DNA from: Peribacillus frigoritolerans
GTDB lineage: Bacteria; Bacillota; Bacilli; Bacillales; DSM-1321
Direction of reading: 5' to 3'
Assembly: GCA_030562215.1 (NCBI GenBank)
Contig: JAUPFL010000003.1
Span: forward strand, 1-64,000
DNA: 64,000 nucleotides
The notes beneath the pieces are model-generated. The model was not told the DNA's origin and searched no databases. It was given only the letters and a program-made list of their open reading frames with translations. Positions 18,991 to 27,937 of this stretch are shown piece by piece. Numbering within the stretch: the first letter of the stretch is position 1; the number at the start of each line of letters is the position of its first letter. Position numbers and translations under genes: made by a program.

Positions 18991-20310
18991 TTATGTCTTG
19001 CCAATAAAAATTGCTGGTCTACCTATTGGGTAATATTCAATTTTCTTGCACGCTCTGATTCGATCTTCTTCAAGACAATTTCTCCCATCAAAAACAAGCG
19101 GTTGACTCATTGTGTTCACCAATGTTTCCAGATCTAAATGTCTAAACTCATTCCATTCGGTAACAATAAATACAGCATCCGCATTCACTGCCGCTTCTCG
19201 GACTGAGCTGGCAAATCTGATTGTATCCCCTAATATGTTCTTCGCATTATCTATTGCAACCGGATCATAAGCTACCACTTCTGCTCCAAGTTTGGTTAAT
19301 GAACGTGCAATTTTGATTGATGGCGCTTCCCTCATGTCGTCTGTCTCTGGCTTGAAAGCGAGACCAAGCATTGCAACCTTTTTCCCTTTTAAATCCCCCA
19401 AGCGATTTATCGCTTTCGTTACTAGGATTTCCTGCTGAAAATCATTGATTGCAACTGTTTCTTTTAACAGGGAAAACTGAACTCCATTTAACTTGGCAGT
19501 ATGAAGCAACGCTTTAACATCCTTTGGAAAACAAGACCCTCCATAACCAATGCCGGGCTGTAAAAAAGCTTCTCCGATCCTTTTATCTTTTCCCATTCCC
19601 TTTGCTACATCTTTAACATCTGCACCTACTACTCCGCATAAATTGGCAACTTCATTGATAAAGCTAATCTTAGTCGCCAAAAAGGCATTAGATGCATACT
19701 TAATCATTTCCGCACTTCGAATGCTTGTTAGTATAAATGGTACATTTAACGGACGATACATTTCTTGTACTTTCTTAGCAGCCTCATCATTTTCAGAACC
19801 GATGATGATTCGATCTGCTTGCATCGTATCCATGACGGCTGACCCTTGTCTTAAAAATTCTGGATTTGAAACCATATTAAAATTGACACTTTCGTTACAA
19901 TGTTCTTCAATAATGCTTTTAATATAATCATTCGTACCAACAGGCACGGTACTCTTTATAACGACTACTGAACTCTGTACCAGGTTCGCAGCAATATCCT
20001 TCGCGGCTTGCACAATATAAGATAAATCTGCTCCCCCATCCTCCATTTGCGGTGTTCCTACGGCAATGATGATAATCTCGGCACCATTTAGCGCTTCTCG
20101 ATGAGATGTAGTAAATAGCAGTCTACCCGCTGCAGCATTTTGAGCAAGCAAATTCTCCAGACCCGGTTCATATATTGGAGAAATCCCTTTACGTAGACTT
20201 TTAATTTTCTGTTCATCTGTATCGATACAAATGACGTTATGACCTATTTCTGACAAACAGACACCAGTGGACAGCCCGACATAACCTGTACCCAAAACAG
20301 CTATTTTCAT
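18991..20310 (-). CDS. UDP-glucose 6-dehydrogenase
   Basis: A 439-residue NAD-dependent enzyme oxidising UDP-glucose to UDP-glucuronate. Motifs: N-terminal Rossmann loop GTGYVGLSTG, FLATKISFINE, and the catalytic cysteine in GIGYGGSCFPKD. Length and motifs match TuaD/YtcA. The frame is intact. ATG 20310 follows the uridylyltransferase stop by one base, so the two enzymes of consecutive steps are translated together. In B. subtilis the analogous pair ytdA-ytcA belongs to a sporulation operon for spore-surface polysaccharide; tuaD instead serves teichuronic acid. The neighbouring glycosyltransferases favour the first. Confidence 0.92.
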   Translation of the reverse strand: MKIAVLGTGYVGLSTGVCLSEIGHNVICIDTDEQKIKSLRKGISPIYEPGLENLLAQNAAAGRLLFTTSHREALNGAEIIIIAVGTPQMEDGGADLSYIVQAAKDIAANLVQSSVVVIKSTVPVGTNDYIKSIIEEHCNESVNFNMVSNPEFLRQGSAVMDTMQADRIIIGSENDEAAKKVQEMYRPLNVPFILTSIRSAEMIKYASNAFLATKISFINEVANLCGVVGADVKDVAKGMGKDKRIGEAFLQPGIGYGGSCFPKDVKALLHTAKLNGVQFSLLKETVAINDFQQEILVTKAINRLGDLKGKKVAMLGLAFKPETDDMREAPSIKIARSLTKLGAEVVAYDPVAIDNAKNILGDTIRFASSVREAAVNADAVFIVTEWNEFRHLDLETLVNTMSQPLVFDGRNCLEEDRIRACKKIEYYPIGRPAIFIGKT

Positions 20311-20311
20311 A

Positions 20312-21217
20312 TTATTCAGGCTCTCTCTTTATAATTTGAAGGTCTTCTTTCTTATTTACATCCCTTAAATAGGAAAGTACCTCGTCTCTTATATCATCCC
20401 TGCGCAAAGCAAAGTCTATTGTTGCCTTAATGAAACCAACTTTATCACCAATATCATATCGGTTTCCCTCAAAGTTATATGCTAATACGGCCTGCTGCTT
20501 ATTTAGCTCATTTATGGCATCAGTAAGTTGTAATTCATTGCCATGTCCAACCGGAAGCTTTGATAGTGTGTCAAAAATTTCAGGTCTAAAAACATAACGC
20601 CCCATTATCGCATATCTGGAAGGAGCCTCTTCCCTTTTCGGTTTTTCCACCAAAGAATCGATATGAAAAAGGTTTGGCTCAATCATTGTCCCTTTTGGCT
20701 TAATAATTCCATATTTACTGACATCCTTTTCTGGAACATTCTGAACAGCTACGACGGAACTGTTGCAATACTCAAAAACACTGATGATTTGTTTCAGACA
20801 AGGTGTTTTAGACATAACGATGTCATCCCCTAATAAAACGGCAAAAGGTTCATTTCCAATGAAGCTTTTAGCACAGAGTATTGCATGTCCCAGCCCCATC
20901 GGTTCCTTTTGGCGGACATAATAGATATTTGCCAAACTAGATATTTTCTGAACTTCCTCTAAAATATCGAGCTGATTTTTTCTTAAAAGTGCATCTTCCA
21001 ACTCATAGGATTTATCAAAATGATCCTCTATTGATCTTTTACCTCTACCGATTATGATAATAATTTCCTCTATACCTGAAGCTACTGCTTCCTCAACAAT
21101 ATATTGAATCGTTGGTTTATCAACAATCGGCAGCATTTCCTTAGCCTGAGCTTTAGTTGCAGGCAAAAATCGGGTCCCTAGACCTGCGGCCGGAATAATG
21201 GCCTTTCGGATTTTCAT
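20312..21217 (-). CDS. UTP-glucose-1-phosphate uridylyltransferase
   Basis: A 301-residue nucleotidyltransferase making UDP-glucose from UTP and glucose-1-phosphate. Motifs: KAIIPAAGLGTRFLPATKA (nucleotide loop), KEMLPIVDKPTIQY, VLLGDDIV (metal Asp pair), YGIIKPKG and VEKPKREEAPS. Start ATG 21217 has AAAGGGAGG upstream; an ATG seven codons earlier does not. The frame is intact. It is the first gene of a unit with the UDP-glucose dehydrogenase and uses the product of PgcA. Position suggests the ytdA role rather than housekeeping gtaB, but sequence alone does not separate them. Confidence 0.92.
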   Translation of the reverse strand: MKIRKAIIPAAGLGTRFLPATKAQAKEMLPIVDKPTIQYIVEEAVASGIEEIIIIIGRGKRSIEDHFDKSYELEDALLRKNQLDILEEVQKISSLANIYYVRQKEPMGLGHAILCAKSFIGNEPFAVLLGDDIVMSKTPCLKQIISVFEYCNSSVVAVQNVPEKDVSKYGIIKPKGTMIEPNLFHIDSLVEKPKREEAPSRYAIMGRYVFRPEIFDTLSKLPVGHGNELQLTDAINELNKQQAVLAYNFEGNRYDIGDKVGFIKATIDFALRRDDIRDEVLSYLRDVNKKEDLQIIKREPE

Positions 21218-21247
21218 AAGCTGCCTCCCTTTTGTCATTCATTAATC

Positions 21248-21275
21248 CTTTATATGCAATAGGACAACTTCCGGT
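21248..21275 (-). promoter_or_regulatory. Possible sigma-K promoter of the uridylyltransferase gene
   Basis: On the minus strand AC, a 17-base spacer and CATATAAAG are found 30 bases before the start. The -35 AC, spacing and CATA match the sigma-K pattern, but the last two bases of the -10 do not. Confidence 0.25.
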
Positions 21276-21299
21276 CTAGTTAGTAGCCCAATTAGTCCT

Positions 21300-22072
21300 T
21301 TTTTATTTAAGGGACCAGTAGGCTTTATGCATGTAAGAATCCCAAACCGGCTGTGGCCGAGGCCGCAACTTGTGGGTTAGTTCCAAATTAAAAACTCCAT
21401 TACACTTTTTATGTAATGGAGTTACCATGGTTTTGCTGTAATGGTCGATATACGGTTCGGATAAACCACTGTTGAGCTTTTTTGCGATTCAGTTGACTAA
21501 ACGATTTCCTTTTTTCTTTCTATGAAAAACTCCAGCTGTCAGAAATGAGAGAAACAATTTCTTAGATTTATATAATGGGTATCGCAGGTCCAGTTTTAGT
21601 GACTAATCCGTTCCGCTCCCCTTTAGATCATAATGTATGATGGTCTGTATTCATGCTTTTGAGGGGGGGATTTTCACATAAAAAGGGGAGGTTTTTTAAG
21701 AGCTACGATCTATGTTGAATGGATATAGTTTATAGAATATGATTAACTACTCCTAAAGCAACAATTCTTATCATCCTTGTAGAGGGCAATGCAACACTAT
21801 TACTTTCTCCGTACATGAAGAGCAAAACTTGGCATATTGGATACAATTCTGATGAATCATTCCGTTAGCAACCATCGGCTAGTTCCCATGGGAGCCCTCG
21901 ACGCAAGTGTTTCGATTTCTGCAGGAACACGCCTACACCCACTACTTCGATATCTTTGAAGTTGGTTTCTTTACCTTTTGAAGAGTCTTAAATAATTTAG
22001 AATGCACATTTTACGGATATTAATGGTAAATACTGTTGAAATCGACCTTCAATGGAAATAAACTTGTATTCA
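21300..22072. other. Long intergenic stretch with one hairpin
   Basis: No gene is supported in 770 bases. A 12-bp perfect stem AACTCCATTACA (21393-21404) / TGTAATGGAGTT (21412-21423) with T5 on the minus strand looks like a terminator, but no gene lies upstream of it, so it may be left from a lost gene. Confidence 0.4.
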
Positions 22073-22110
22073 AATAAAGAAGAAGAGGCTTTAACAGCCT
22101 CTTCTTTATT
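22073..22110. terminator. Terminator overlapping the end of the Q-rich repeat gene
   Basis: AATAAAGAAGAAGAGGCT (22073-22090) pairs with AGCCTCTTCTTTATT (22096-22110). The stop codon of the repeat gene is inside the stem. Confidence 0.7.
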
Positions 22111-22723
22111 TAGTCTCATCTTCATTTTTATTACCACTACTGCTATTAGCTATAAACATCGCAATTTGCGCCTTTTTTTCTACATCTAAATCAAGGGAAT
22201 CGATTATGCTAAAAGGCGATTTTAATAAGAGGGGTTGTGGTTGTGAAATCTTCGTTATTTCTTGTAAGATTTTATTTGAAGTTTGATCTTGTTGTTTAAT
22301 TAACTGATTCTGAAGTTGAATCTGAAGTTCCTTCTGTTGTTCTTCTTGGGTTTGGAGTTGGACTTGAATGTTTTCTAGTGGTTGTGAACGCTTCGATATT
22401 TCGTGTAAGACTTTATCTAAATGCTCATCTTGTTGTTTAGATAATTTATCCTGAAGTTGAACCTGAAGTTCCTTCTGTTGTTTTTCTTGAAGTTGGAGTT
22501 GGTCTTGAATTTTTTCCAGTGGTTGTGAAATCTTCGTTATTTCTTGTAAGATTTTATTTAAAGTATCATTTTGTTGTTTAATTAACTGATTCTGAAGTTG
22601 AACCTGAAGCTCCTTCTGTTGTTTTTCTTGGAGTTGGAGTTGGACTTGAATGTTTTCCAATATATGGCTATATTTCTTCTTATTGTCTTCCCTGTGATTA
22701 TCTGTTTGATCATATTTACCCAT
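22106..22723 (-). CDS. Glutamine-rich triple-repeat coiled-coil protein
   Basis: A 205-residue protein without signal peptide or membrane segment. Residues about 21-160 are three tandem repeats of roughly 46-48 residues, each starting LE(N/K)IQ, followed by QLQ(L/T)QE(K/E)QQKELQ, then an N/KQQ stretch and ending ISQP or RSQP. Heptad-like spacing of L and I suggests coiled coils. The C-terminal 45 residues (SPFSIIDSLDLDVEKKAQIA, then a Ser/Asn/Glu end) are non-repetitive. ATG 22723 has AAGGGTGGG upstream and a terminator follows. The composition recalls the Q-rich tail of glycosyltransferase copy B. A structural role at the spore surface is only a guess from context; I do not recognise the family. 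Confidence 0.7.
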   Translation of the reverse strand: MGKYDQTDNHREDNKKKYSHILENIQVQLQLQEKQQKELQVQLQNQLIKQQNDTLNKILQEITKISQPLEKIQDQLQLQEKQQKELQVQLQDKLSKQQDEHLDKVLHEISKRSQPLENIQVQLQTQEEQQKELQIQLQNQLIKQQDQTSNKILQEITKISQPQPLLLKSPFSIIDSLDLDVEKKAQIAMFIANSSSGNKNEDETK

Positions 22724-22834
22724 TAGGTTCCCACCCTTTTCACTATTTATTGGTTATGGAGGCACACTTGAATTACATTTTGTGTAGTTGGAAAATCGTC
22801 TTCTCAATTGACATTGCATTCACCTTTTATGTTT

Positions 22835-23053
22835 CTAGTAAATCGCTTTCGTTGCAGAATCAGTATAAGGACAATCGGAGATAGTTATTTCACCATTTCC
22901 TAGTGTTGTTGTTGACATGAATGTGCTGCCGTTGCCGTTCCGATTATAATTACAGCAATGGTCTTGATTTTTTATTGTATTGTCCACATTGGTAGTAAAC
23001 GTAGGAGTAGCACCTAACATACCTGGGTTTCGGTAAGTTCCTTGACTCGTCAT
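22835..23053 (-). CDS. Small Thr/Asn/Gly-rich protein of unknown function
   Basis: A 72-residue frame from ATG 23053 (a TTG two codons earlier is possible). It is rich in T, N, G and S, with a CCNYN cysteine pair and one more cysteine (SDCPYTDS). Composition resembles small structural or exported surface proteins more than enzymes. The ribosome site is weak. Located next to the Q-rich repeat gene within the polysaccharide/kinase locus. No family is recognised. Confidence 0.4.
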   Translation of the reverse strand: MTSQGTYRNPGMLGATPTFTTNVDNTIKNQDHCCNYNRNGNGSTFMSTTTLGNGEITISDCPYTDSATKAIY

Positions 23054-23063
23054 TTTCAAAATG

Positions 23064-23315
23064 CTACTCGGACAACAGGAAGGTTAAGCTGGTTGCCGTG
23101 AAAGTTAAAGCAAGGACAACAACTGATCCACCGTAATCAATGAAGTTATTAGTTGGTTTCTCCTTAAAACACTTGAAGCTTTCTGACTTAAGCATTGATG
23201 CTGGGAGCGAGGTCTGATTCTTCAAGAGTAATGGAAGCCCAAAGAATGGTCCAGTCTAAGCAGTCTTAATCGAAATGGTTGGTGTCCAATTTAGGGATGT
23301 TTGAAAGTGATTCAC
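23064..23315 (-). pseudogene. Short open frame with one in-frame TAG
   Basis: From GTG 23315 an 84-codon frame runs to TAG 23064-23066, broken once by TAG near 23260 where TGG (Trp) would fit. After the break it has FFGLPLLLKNQTSLPASM and a hydrophobic SVVVLALTFTATSLTFLL end that could be a membrane segment. It ends 11 bases before the next small gene. It may be a broken small gene or chance. Confidence 0.25.
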
Positions 23316-23585
23316 CTCTTTTTAGTTAGGAAACCATACATGAGGTTTCCGATTTTCTTATTTGCATAGACAGAGATCTTTATAGATAAACAACTATCAC
23401 CATTCTTTCTATAGTTATTCAACAAGCCTTTTAATGACTGAGCGTTTGTCATGTGTAGACGTTAAACTTATACCATCTTCCAAAAAAAATCAAAAAAACC
23501 ACTTTATCTTGGAAAATCGTTATCTGGTTGTAAAAATGATTTTACGAATATTGTAATTTGTACTTATAACTGCCGAACATGCACT

Positions 23586-23628
23586 TTTGCGAATGGGTGT
23601 TATGATGCTTTTCCGCCCATTTCGCAAA
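23586..23628. repeat. Imperfect inverted repeat
   Basis: TTTGCGAATGGG (23586-23597) pairs with CCCATTTCGCAAA (23616-23628) with one bulged base. It stands in a 730-base stretch (23070-23800) without a supported gene. Confidence 0.4.
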
Positions 23629-23652
23629 TTTTATAGTCTGGGAGAATTCCAA

Positions 23653-23692
23653 ACTAAAAAGTCGAACCCCTTTACGTTAAGGGTTCGACTTT
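23653..23692. terminator. Terminator after the single-module kinase-like gene
   Basis: AAAGTCGAACCC (23658-23669) pairs with GGGTTCGACTTT (23681-23692), with T5 beyond on the minus strand. Confidence 0.6.
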
Positions 23693-23808
23693 CCTCTTTA
23701 AGTTTCCCTGCTTGTACAGCATCATTGGTTTTGTAGGAATCATCATGCATTTTTTGCGATACTGGGCCGCTTTAATTCTTTGAAGCATCCAATTTCGCAT
23801 ATTCTCAT

Positions 23809-24405
23809 TTATATCGCATTGAAGTCGATGTTTTTCTGCCATTCTTCATACTCTTCAGGATCGATTTTCTTTGCTTGTTTCAGGAATGTATCCAATAACC
23901 CCAATTTCTTTAGATCACGAAACATCTTTGGATTATATGGATCATTCATTGTGAGGCCATCTGAATGATCGATGGCTTTCAGCACATTTCCCTTTGTTAC
24001 AACAAAATGTCCGATTGAGGTCTTGATTCTAATAAATCCAACTCTCTTTAGTTCCTTTCGAATCATTATGATTTGTTCTGTAAACGATTCGGGAATATCT
24101 TGCTTTCCTTTCAAATAATCTTTTAGATTGGGACCTTTTAAATATTCCATAATTACATAGTTTGGTCCGACTTCATATAACCTCGGAACAATATGGGTTT
24201 CCTTCGCTGCTTCAAGTGCTTTCCCCTCTTTTGTTGCTGCATTGGGATTGACATAAATTTTCACGCAAATATCTTCATCAAGCTGAAAAACTGCACCTTG
24301 ACTTCCTGCCCCAATTAGTTTTAATGTGGTCGGATTATGAATAAGAAGTTCCTTTTTACCGTTCTTTTCTATTCTTTCAACCTTTATTAATTTAAAATCA
24401 TTCAT
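23809..24405 (-). CDS. Kinase-fold protein, single module (intact)
   Basis: A 198-residue protein with a protein-kinase-like N-lobe: glycine loop LIGAGSQGAVFQL (about 30-42), ATP-lysine strand CVKIYVNP, conserved Glu in AATKEGKALEAA, and hinge GPNYVIMEYLKGPNL. The catalytic region is unusual: SIGHFVVTKGNVLKAIDHSD has no HRD and the DFG site reads IDH. The C-terminal helix KIDPEEYEEW is shared with the copies at 15939-17120 and 27938-28508. ATG 24405 has AGAGGTGG upstream, and a sigma-K-like -10 box lies 45 bases before it. This is the only copy without a frame break. It may be a pseudokinase or an atypical kinase; substrate unknown. Confidence 0.75.
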   Translation of the reverse strand: MNDFKLIKVERIEKNGKKELLIHNPTTLKLIGAGSQGAVFQLDEDICVKIYVNPNAATKEGKALEAAKETHIVPRLYEVGPNYVIMEYLKGPNLKDYLKGKQDIPESFTEQIIMIRKELKRVGFIRIKTSIGHFVVTKGNVLKAIDHSDGLTMNDPYNPKMFRDLKKLGLLDTFLKQAKKIDPEEYEEWQKNIDFNAI

Positions 24406-24448
24406 CTAATCTACCACCTCTTTTCTACTTTTGGACAACCATAATATC

Positions 24449-24457
24449 TATAATATG
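24449..24457 (-). promoter_or_regulatory. Possible sigma-K -10 element
   Basis: CATATTATA on the minus strand fits CATANNNTA, 44 bases before the kinase-like gene start. No AC is found at exactly 16-17 bases; GC is. Weak support. Confidence 0.3.
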
Positions 24458-24742
24458 AAATCATCGATTAGTTGCTTTAGGTTAATAACACTTTTTCACA
24501 AAATTAAGTCATACCTTCTTTTCCTGGCTTCTTAAGTACGAGATATTAGCAATTGATGCATTATTCTCTTAAGGAAAGCTTTTCCCAGCGTTTATTCAGT
24601 GTCCTATGCTCATGCACATACAATTAAGAACTTTACAAAAAACAAACAAATATATGTACTTGTCCGTTTCGAATCTCTTCTATTTTGCATTTACTATAAA
24701 AGAGCATTAACCAGTAACGAAATGATCAGAAGGAGACTTGAG

Positions 24743-25216
24743 ATGGGATACATTGAAGATTTACGTGCTCTCGTTGGAACTAGAGCTTTGATACTTACTG
24801 GAGTCACCGTTTTGGTTATCGATCAGAACAGCCGTTTTCTGATGGTACAATCCGAAAAAGTGTGGAAATTGCCAGGCGGCTTCATCGAATTAGGAGAATC
24901 TGCTGAAGAAGCATGCAGACGTGAAATTTTGGAGGAAACAGGAATTAACATCGGCAACCTTCAATTAATTGGCGTTTTTTCAGGGAAGGACTATTTTACG
25001 GAGCTGCCTAATGGTGATCAATACTTTCCAGTCAACATTGCTTACGTAACCGAAGAAATACTCAGCGGAGATTTAAAACCTGATGATATAGAAATACAAA
25101 AAGTACAATTTTTTAAATGGTCCGCTTTTCCGAAAGATCTATCTGAACGAGATCGACAAATATTTCAAAGTTTTATCGAAAATTTGATTTTAGAGAGAAG
25201 AAAGGGATTGAAATAG
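24743..25216 (+). CDS. NUDIX hydrolase
   Basis: A 157-residue MutT-like hydrolase acting on nucleoside diphosphates linked to another group. The Nudix box GX5EX7REUXEEXGU is complete (GFIELGESAEEACRREILEE, then TGI). Start ATG 24743 has AAGGAG nine bases upstream; earlier in-frame starts do not. Its TAG overlaps the GTG of glycosyltransferase copy C by one base (TAGTG), so the two are coupled. In this place it might clear or tune nucleotide sugars, but that is inference. Confidence 0.88.
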   Translation: MGYIEDLRALVGTRALILTGVTVLVIDQNSRFLMVQSEKVWKLPGGFIELGESAEEACRREILEETGINIGNLQLIGVFSGKDYFTELPNGDQYFPVNIAYVTEEILSGDLKPDDIEIQKVQFFKWSAFPKDLSERDRQIFQSFIENLILERRKGLK

Positions 25217-26302
25217 TGAAGACAATCGCTTTTTACATTAGGGAACCTATAAAAATAAATCAAGGATTTATGTACAATCAAATCATTATGTTGGATCAAT
25301 ATCGTCCTATTGTTATAGGACCTTACCCAAATTGTAACAATGTTCAATTTCAGTTTGAACATTATTATAATTTGAACGAAATTCAAGACCTTGGAGCCTT
25401 CTTTAAGGAGCAAAATGTCGTCGCGATTCACGCTCATCAAGGGAAACATTCCATCGATATTTTACCAACAGCTATAGAGTATGATATTCCTTTGGTTGTA
25501 CATTTTCGAGGACGTGATTCTTCCACGCAAACATATAAGAGATTTCGCAAAAATGTCCTCCGATATCAAAATTTAGTAAAACATGGGGCTGCTTGTTTTT
25601 CAGTTTGCCATTTTCTTGCAGATGAATTAAAAAAATTAGGATTTAAAGAAGATAAAATACATGTACTATATGGGGGGCTGGATTTAGATTTATACCCATT
25701 TGTGCAACGTACCCTACCTAAGGAAGGAGAAATCGAATCTTGTCCGTAGCCAGACTTGTCGAGAAAAAGGATTTCTTACGCTTTTGAAGGCTTTTCAACG
25801 GATTCATCAGGAATACCCAAGAACGACACTACACATCATTGGGACAGGTGAAGATGAAGAGAAGATAAGAGTTTTCATTGATGAAAACCACTTAAACGAG
25901 CATGTTTTTCTTAGGGGGCCAATGGATTCTAACCAAATTTCCAAGGAATTAAGTGATGCCCATCTCTTTTGCCTTGCCAGTGAAACGGGCGAAGATGGCG
26001 ATGTAGAAGGGATACCAAATGCATTAAAAGAAGCCATGGCAAGCGGTTTACCAGTCATCTCCACCTTTCACGGAGGGATCCCGGAATTGATTGAGCATAA
26101 AAAAACAGGATACCTAGTTCCTGAGAAAGATGATTTAAAATTGGCTCAAGGTATAAAATATTTCCTTAGTCATCCAAGAGTATGGAAGAGATATACCAGA
26201 AGTGCAAGACAGGTAATTGATGAAAATTTTGATTTAAATAAACAAATCATCGAACAACAAAGGCTATACAGCTTAATAGAAAAAAATAACGAAGTTAATT
26301 GA
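25216..26302 (+). CDS. GT4 glycosyltransferase without tail (copy C, two frame breaks)
   Basis: About 362 residues, closely related to copy A: IHAHQGKHS, HFRGRDSS, VLYGGLDLDLYPF, ARLVEKKGFLTLLKAF, HIIGTGEDEEK, EX7E motif in EGIPNALKEAMASGLPV, and the shared end KQIIEQQRLYSLI. It starts at GTG 25216 in the stop codon of the NUDIX gene. The frame breaks at a single C (25734; CC gives GEIRILSVARL) and at A5 (25764-25768; A6 gives EKKGFLTLL). Unlike copies A and B it ends soon after the glycosyltransferase domain. It is on the plus strand and so belongs to a separate unit, with the HipA-like genes downstream. Confidence 0.8.
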
Positions 26303-26309
26303 TTGGAAA

Positions 26310-27012
26310 CAATGGTTCAGTCCAAAATTCCAGTTGAGTTCGTAAAAAAAATTAATTGGTGGAACGCTACATGACATTATTTTTGCGACAGTAAAAAGTA
26401 TGTAGTGAAATGAACTAGTAATTGAGTATGCGAGCAGTATATTAGCAATGTTCCTTCCCTTCCCTTTTGTCCCCTTCGGACTAGTGTATACCCAAGACGC
26501 AATCATAAGTATATTCCTAACAAATTAAGTTCAGGATGCCAATCTATGTGTTTATTTATCGAAAGCAGTATTGTACTAGATGAAATATTTAAAGCTTTTG
26601 CATCAAAGACGTAAGAAAATCACAATATGCTTGCCGATTGGTGGTATTCGATCTTTAGGTGAATAAAATCGATTAAACCATAAACATTTTCCTTCTAATT
26701 CAGCTTAGTAAAGGCGGCTTTTTTATCCTAACATTTTTTCCTAGTGGACTCAGTGGTCTGCAAAAACGCTTTCTCAGAAACTGAATCCTTTATCGACAAA
26801 CGTACCCATGGGGGCCTCCTCCATGCTAAATGAACATCATTTGGATAAAAAATTTTATCCCTTCCAGAACAAATTAACTATGAAGTTACCCAATCCATCC
26901 CTGTAAAGTGCGGAGTCTCGAAGAAGGAAAGTGAAGCACAGTACAAATTCCTTTTAGAACAGAAAAAGTCATTTATCAAACCTTATTACCAATTTCATCA
27001 ATCAATACAGAA
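26310..27012 (+). pseudogene. Decayed copy of the neighbouring HipA-like kinase gene
   Basis: By eye the stretch aligns along its length with the gene at 27089-27875. Matching pieces are ATTCCAGTTGAGTTCGTA with ATCCAGTTCGATATGTA, GTAAAAAGTATGTAGTGAAATG with GTAAAGAATATGTCGTGAAGTG, and ATATGCTTGCCG followed by a conserved TATTCGA. It also shares CAGTGGTCTGC and a TTCCTTTTAGAACAGAAAAA end. Many substitutions, stops and gaps make it a true decayed tandem duplicate, unlike the single-base breaks elsewhere. Confidence 0.7.
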
Positions 27013-27088
27013 GCAATATGGTTAATAAAAAAGCTAAGGTGAAAATGAAAAAGAGCTAGACAAATATTTTTAAAGGAGACAAAGTGAT

Positions 27089-27875
27089 ATGACAAAATAT
27101 CCAGTTCGATATGTACAAACATTAAGGGGGGAACTGCACATGTCATTCTTTTCAGCGATGGTAAAGAATATGTCGTGAAGTGGTTCGATACTAAGAAAGG
27201 AAGAGAAAGGAAGTGGTCAATGAATACCTTATCGGCAAATTGGCAGAGCTCCTTTCCCTTCCCGTTATCCCATTTGATCTTGTATATATACCGGAAGAAT
27301 TCATAAAGAAAACTCCTGAATTACAATCGACTAAACACAACTATAGTTCTGGATACCAATATGGCTGTGTTTTTATTAAAAACAGTACAGTTTTCGAGAA
27401 TGTTAGAGAAAATCCTCCCACTAAGACGGATGTTAAAAACCGAGATATGCTTGCCGGTATAACGGTATTCGACCAATGGGTGAATAACTCTGACCGTGGT
27501 ACGATGAATGTCATTTTGGAAAATCTCAGTGATGGCGGCTATTATGTCCATATGATTGATCATGGCAGAGTTTTTCCAGGGCGCTACCAATGGTCTGCTC
27601 AAACGCTAAGTGAAACACCGGTATATAACTACCATTGGCCTTTTTATAAATGGGCCTTCTCTCTTCTCGATGATCACAAAGAGCTTACATCGTTTATAGA
27701 AAAAATAGTGAAATTGCCGAACAAATCGATCTATCAAGTGATCGAATCCATCCCTAAAGAGTGGAAAGTGAAAACGAAGGATAGAGAAGCCCTCTACAAG
27801 TTTCTTTTAGAACAGAAAAATAAATTGCCTGATATCGTTGAACGTATCATCCAGCATCATAGCAATCCAAAATAA
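27089..27875 (+). CDS. HipA-like kinase family protein (two frame breaks)
   Basis: About 262 residues. The C-terminal 220 codons are open and carry the family marks WVNNSDRGTMN, a degenerate catalytic loop with Asp and Asn, and HMIDHGRVF, the metal-binding Asp. This is the small stand-alone HipA-like kinase found in bacilli, not the HipAB toxin. The true start is ATG 27089 with AAAGGAGAC; bridging G6 (27126-27131, needs seven) and AA (27211-27212, needs three) gives RGGTAHVILFSDGKEYVVKW as N-terminal lobe. A strong terminator follows. It is the intact member of a tandem pair. Its substrate is unknown. Confidence 0.7.
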
Positions 27876-27893
27876 CGCTGGTTTCTTCCACAG

Positions 27894-27935
27894 AAAAAAG
27901 TAACTCCTTGTTTGCTTTAAAGGAGTTACTTTTTT
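27894..27935. terminator. Bidirectional terminator between convergent kinase-like genes
   Basis: AAAAAAGTAACTCCTT (27894-27909) pairs with AAGGAGTTACTTTTTT (27920-27935) exactly. It serves both the plus-strand HipA-like gene and the minus-strand kinase-fold gene. Confidence 0.9.
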
Positions 27936-27937
27936 AT

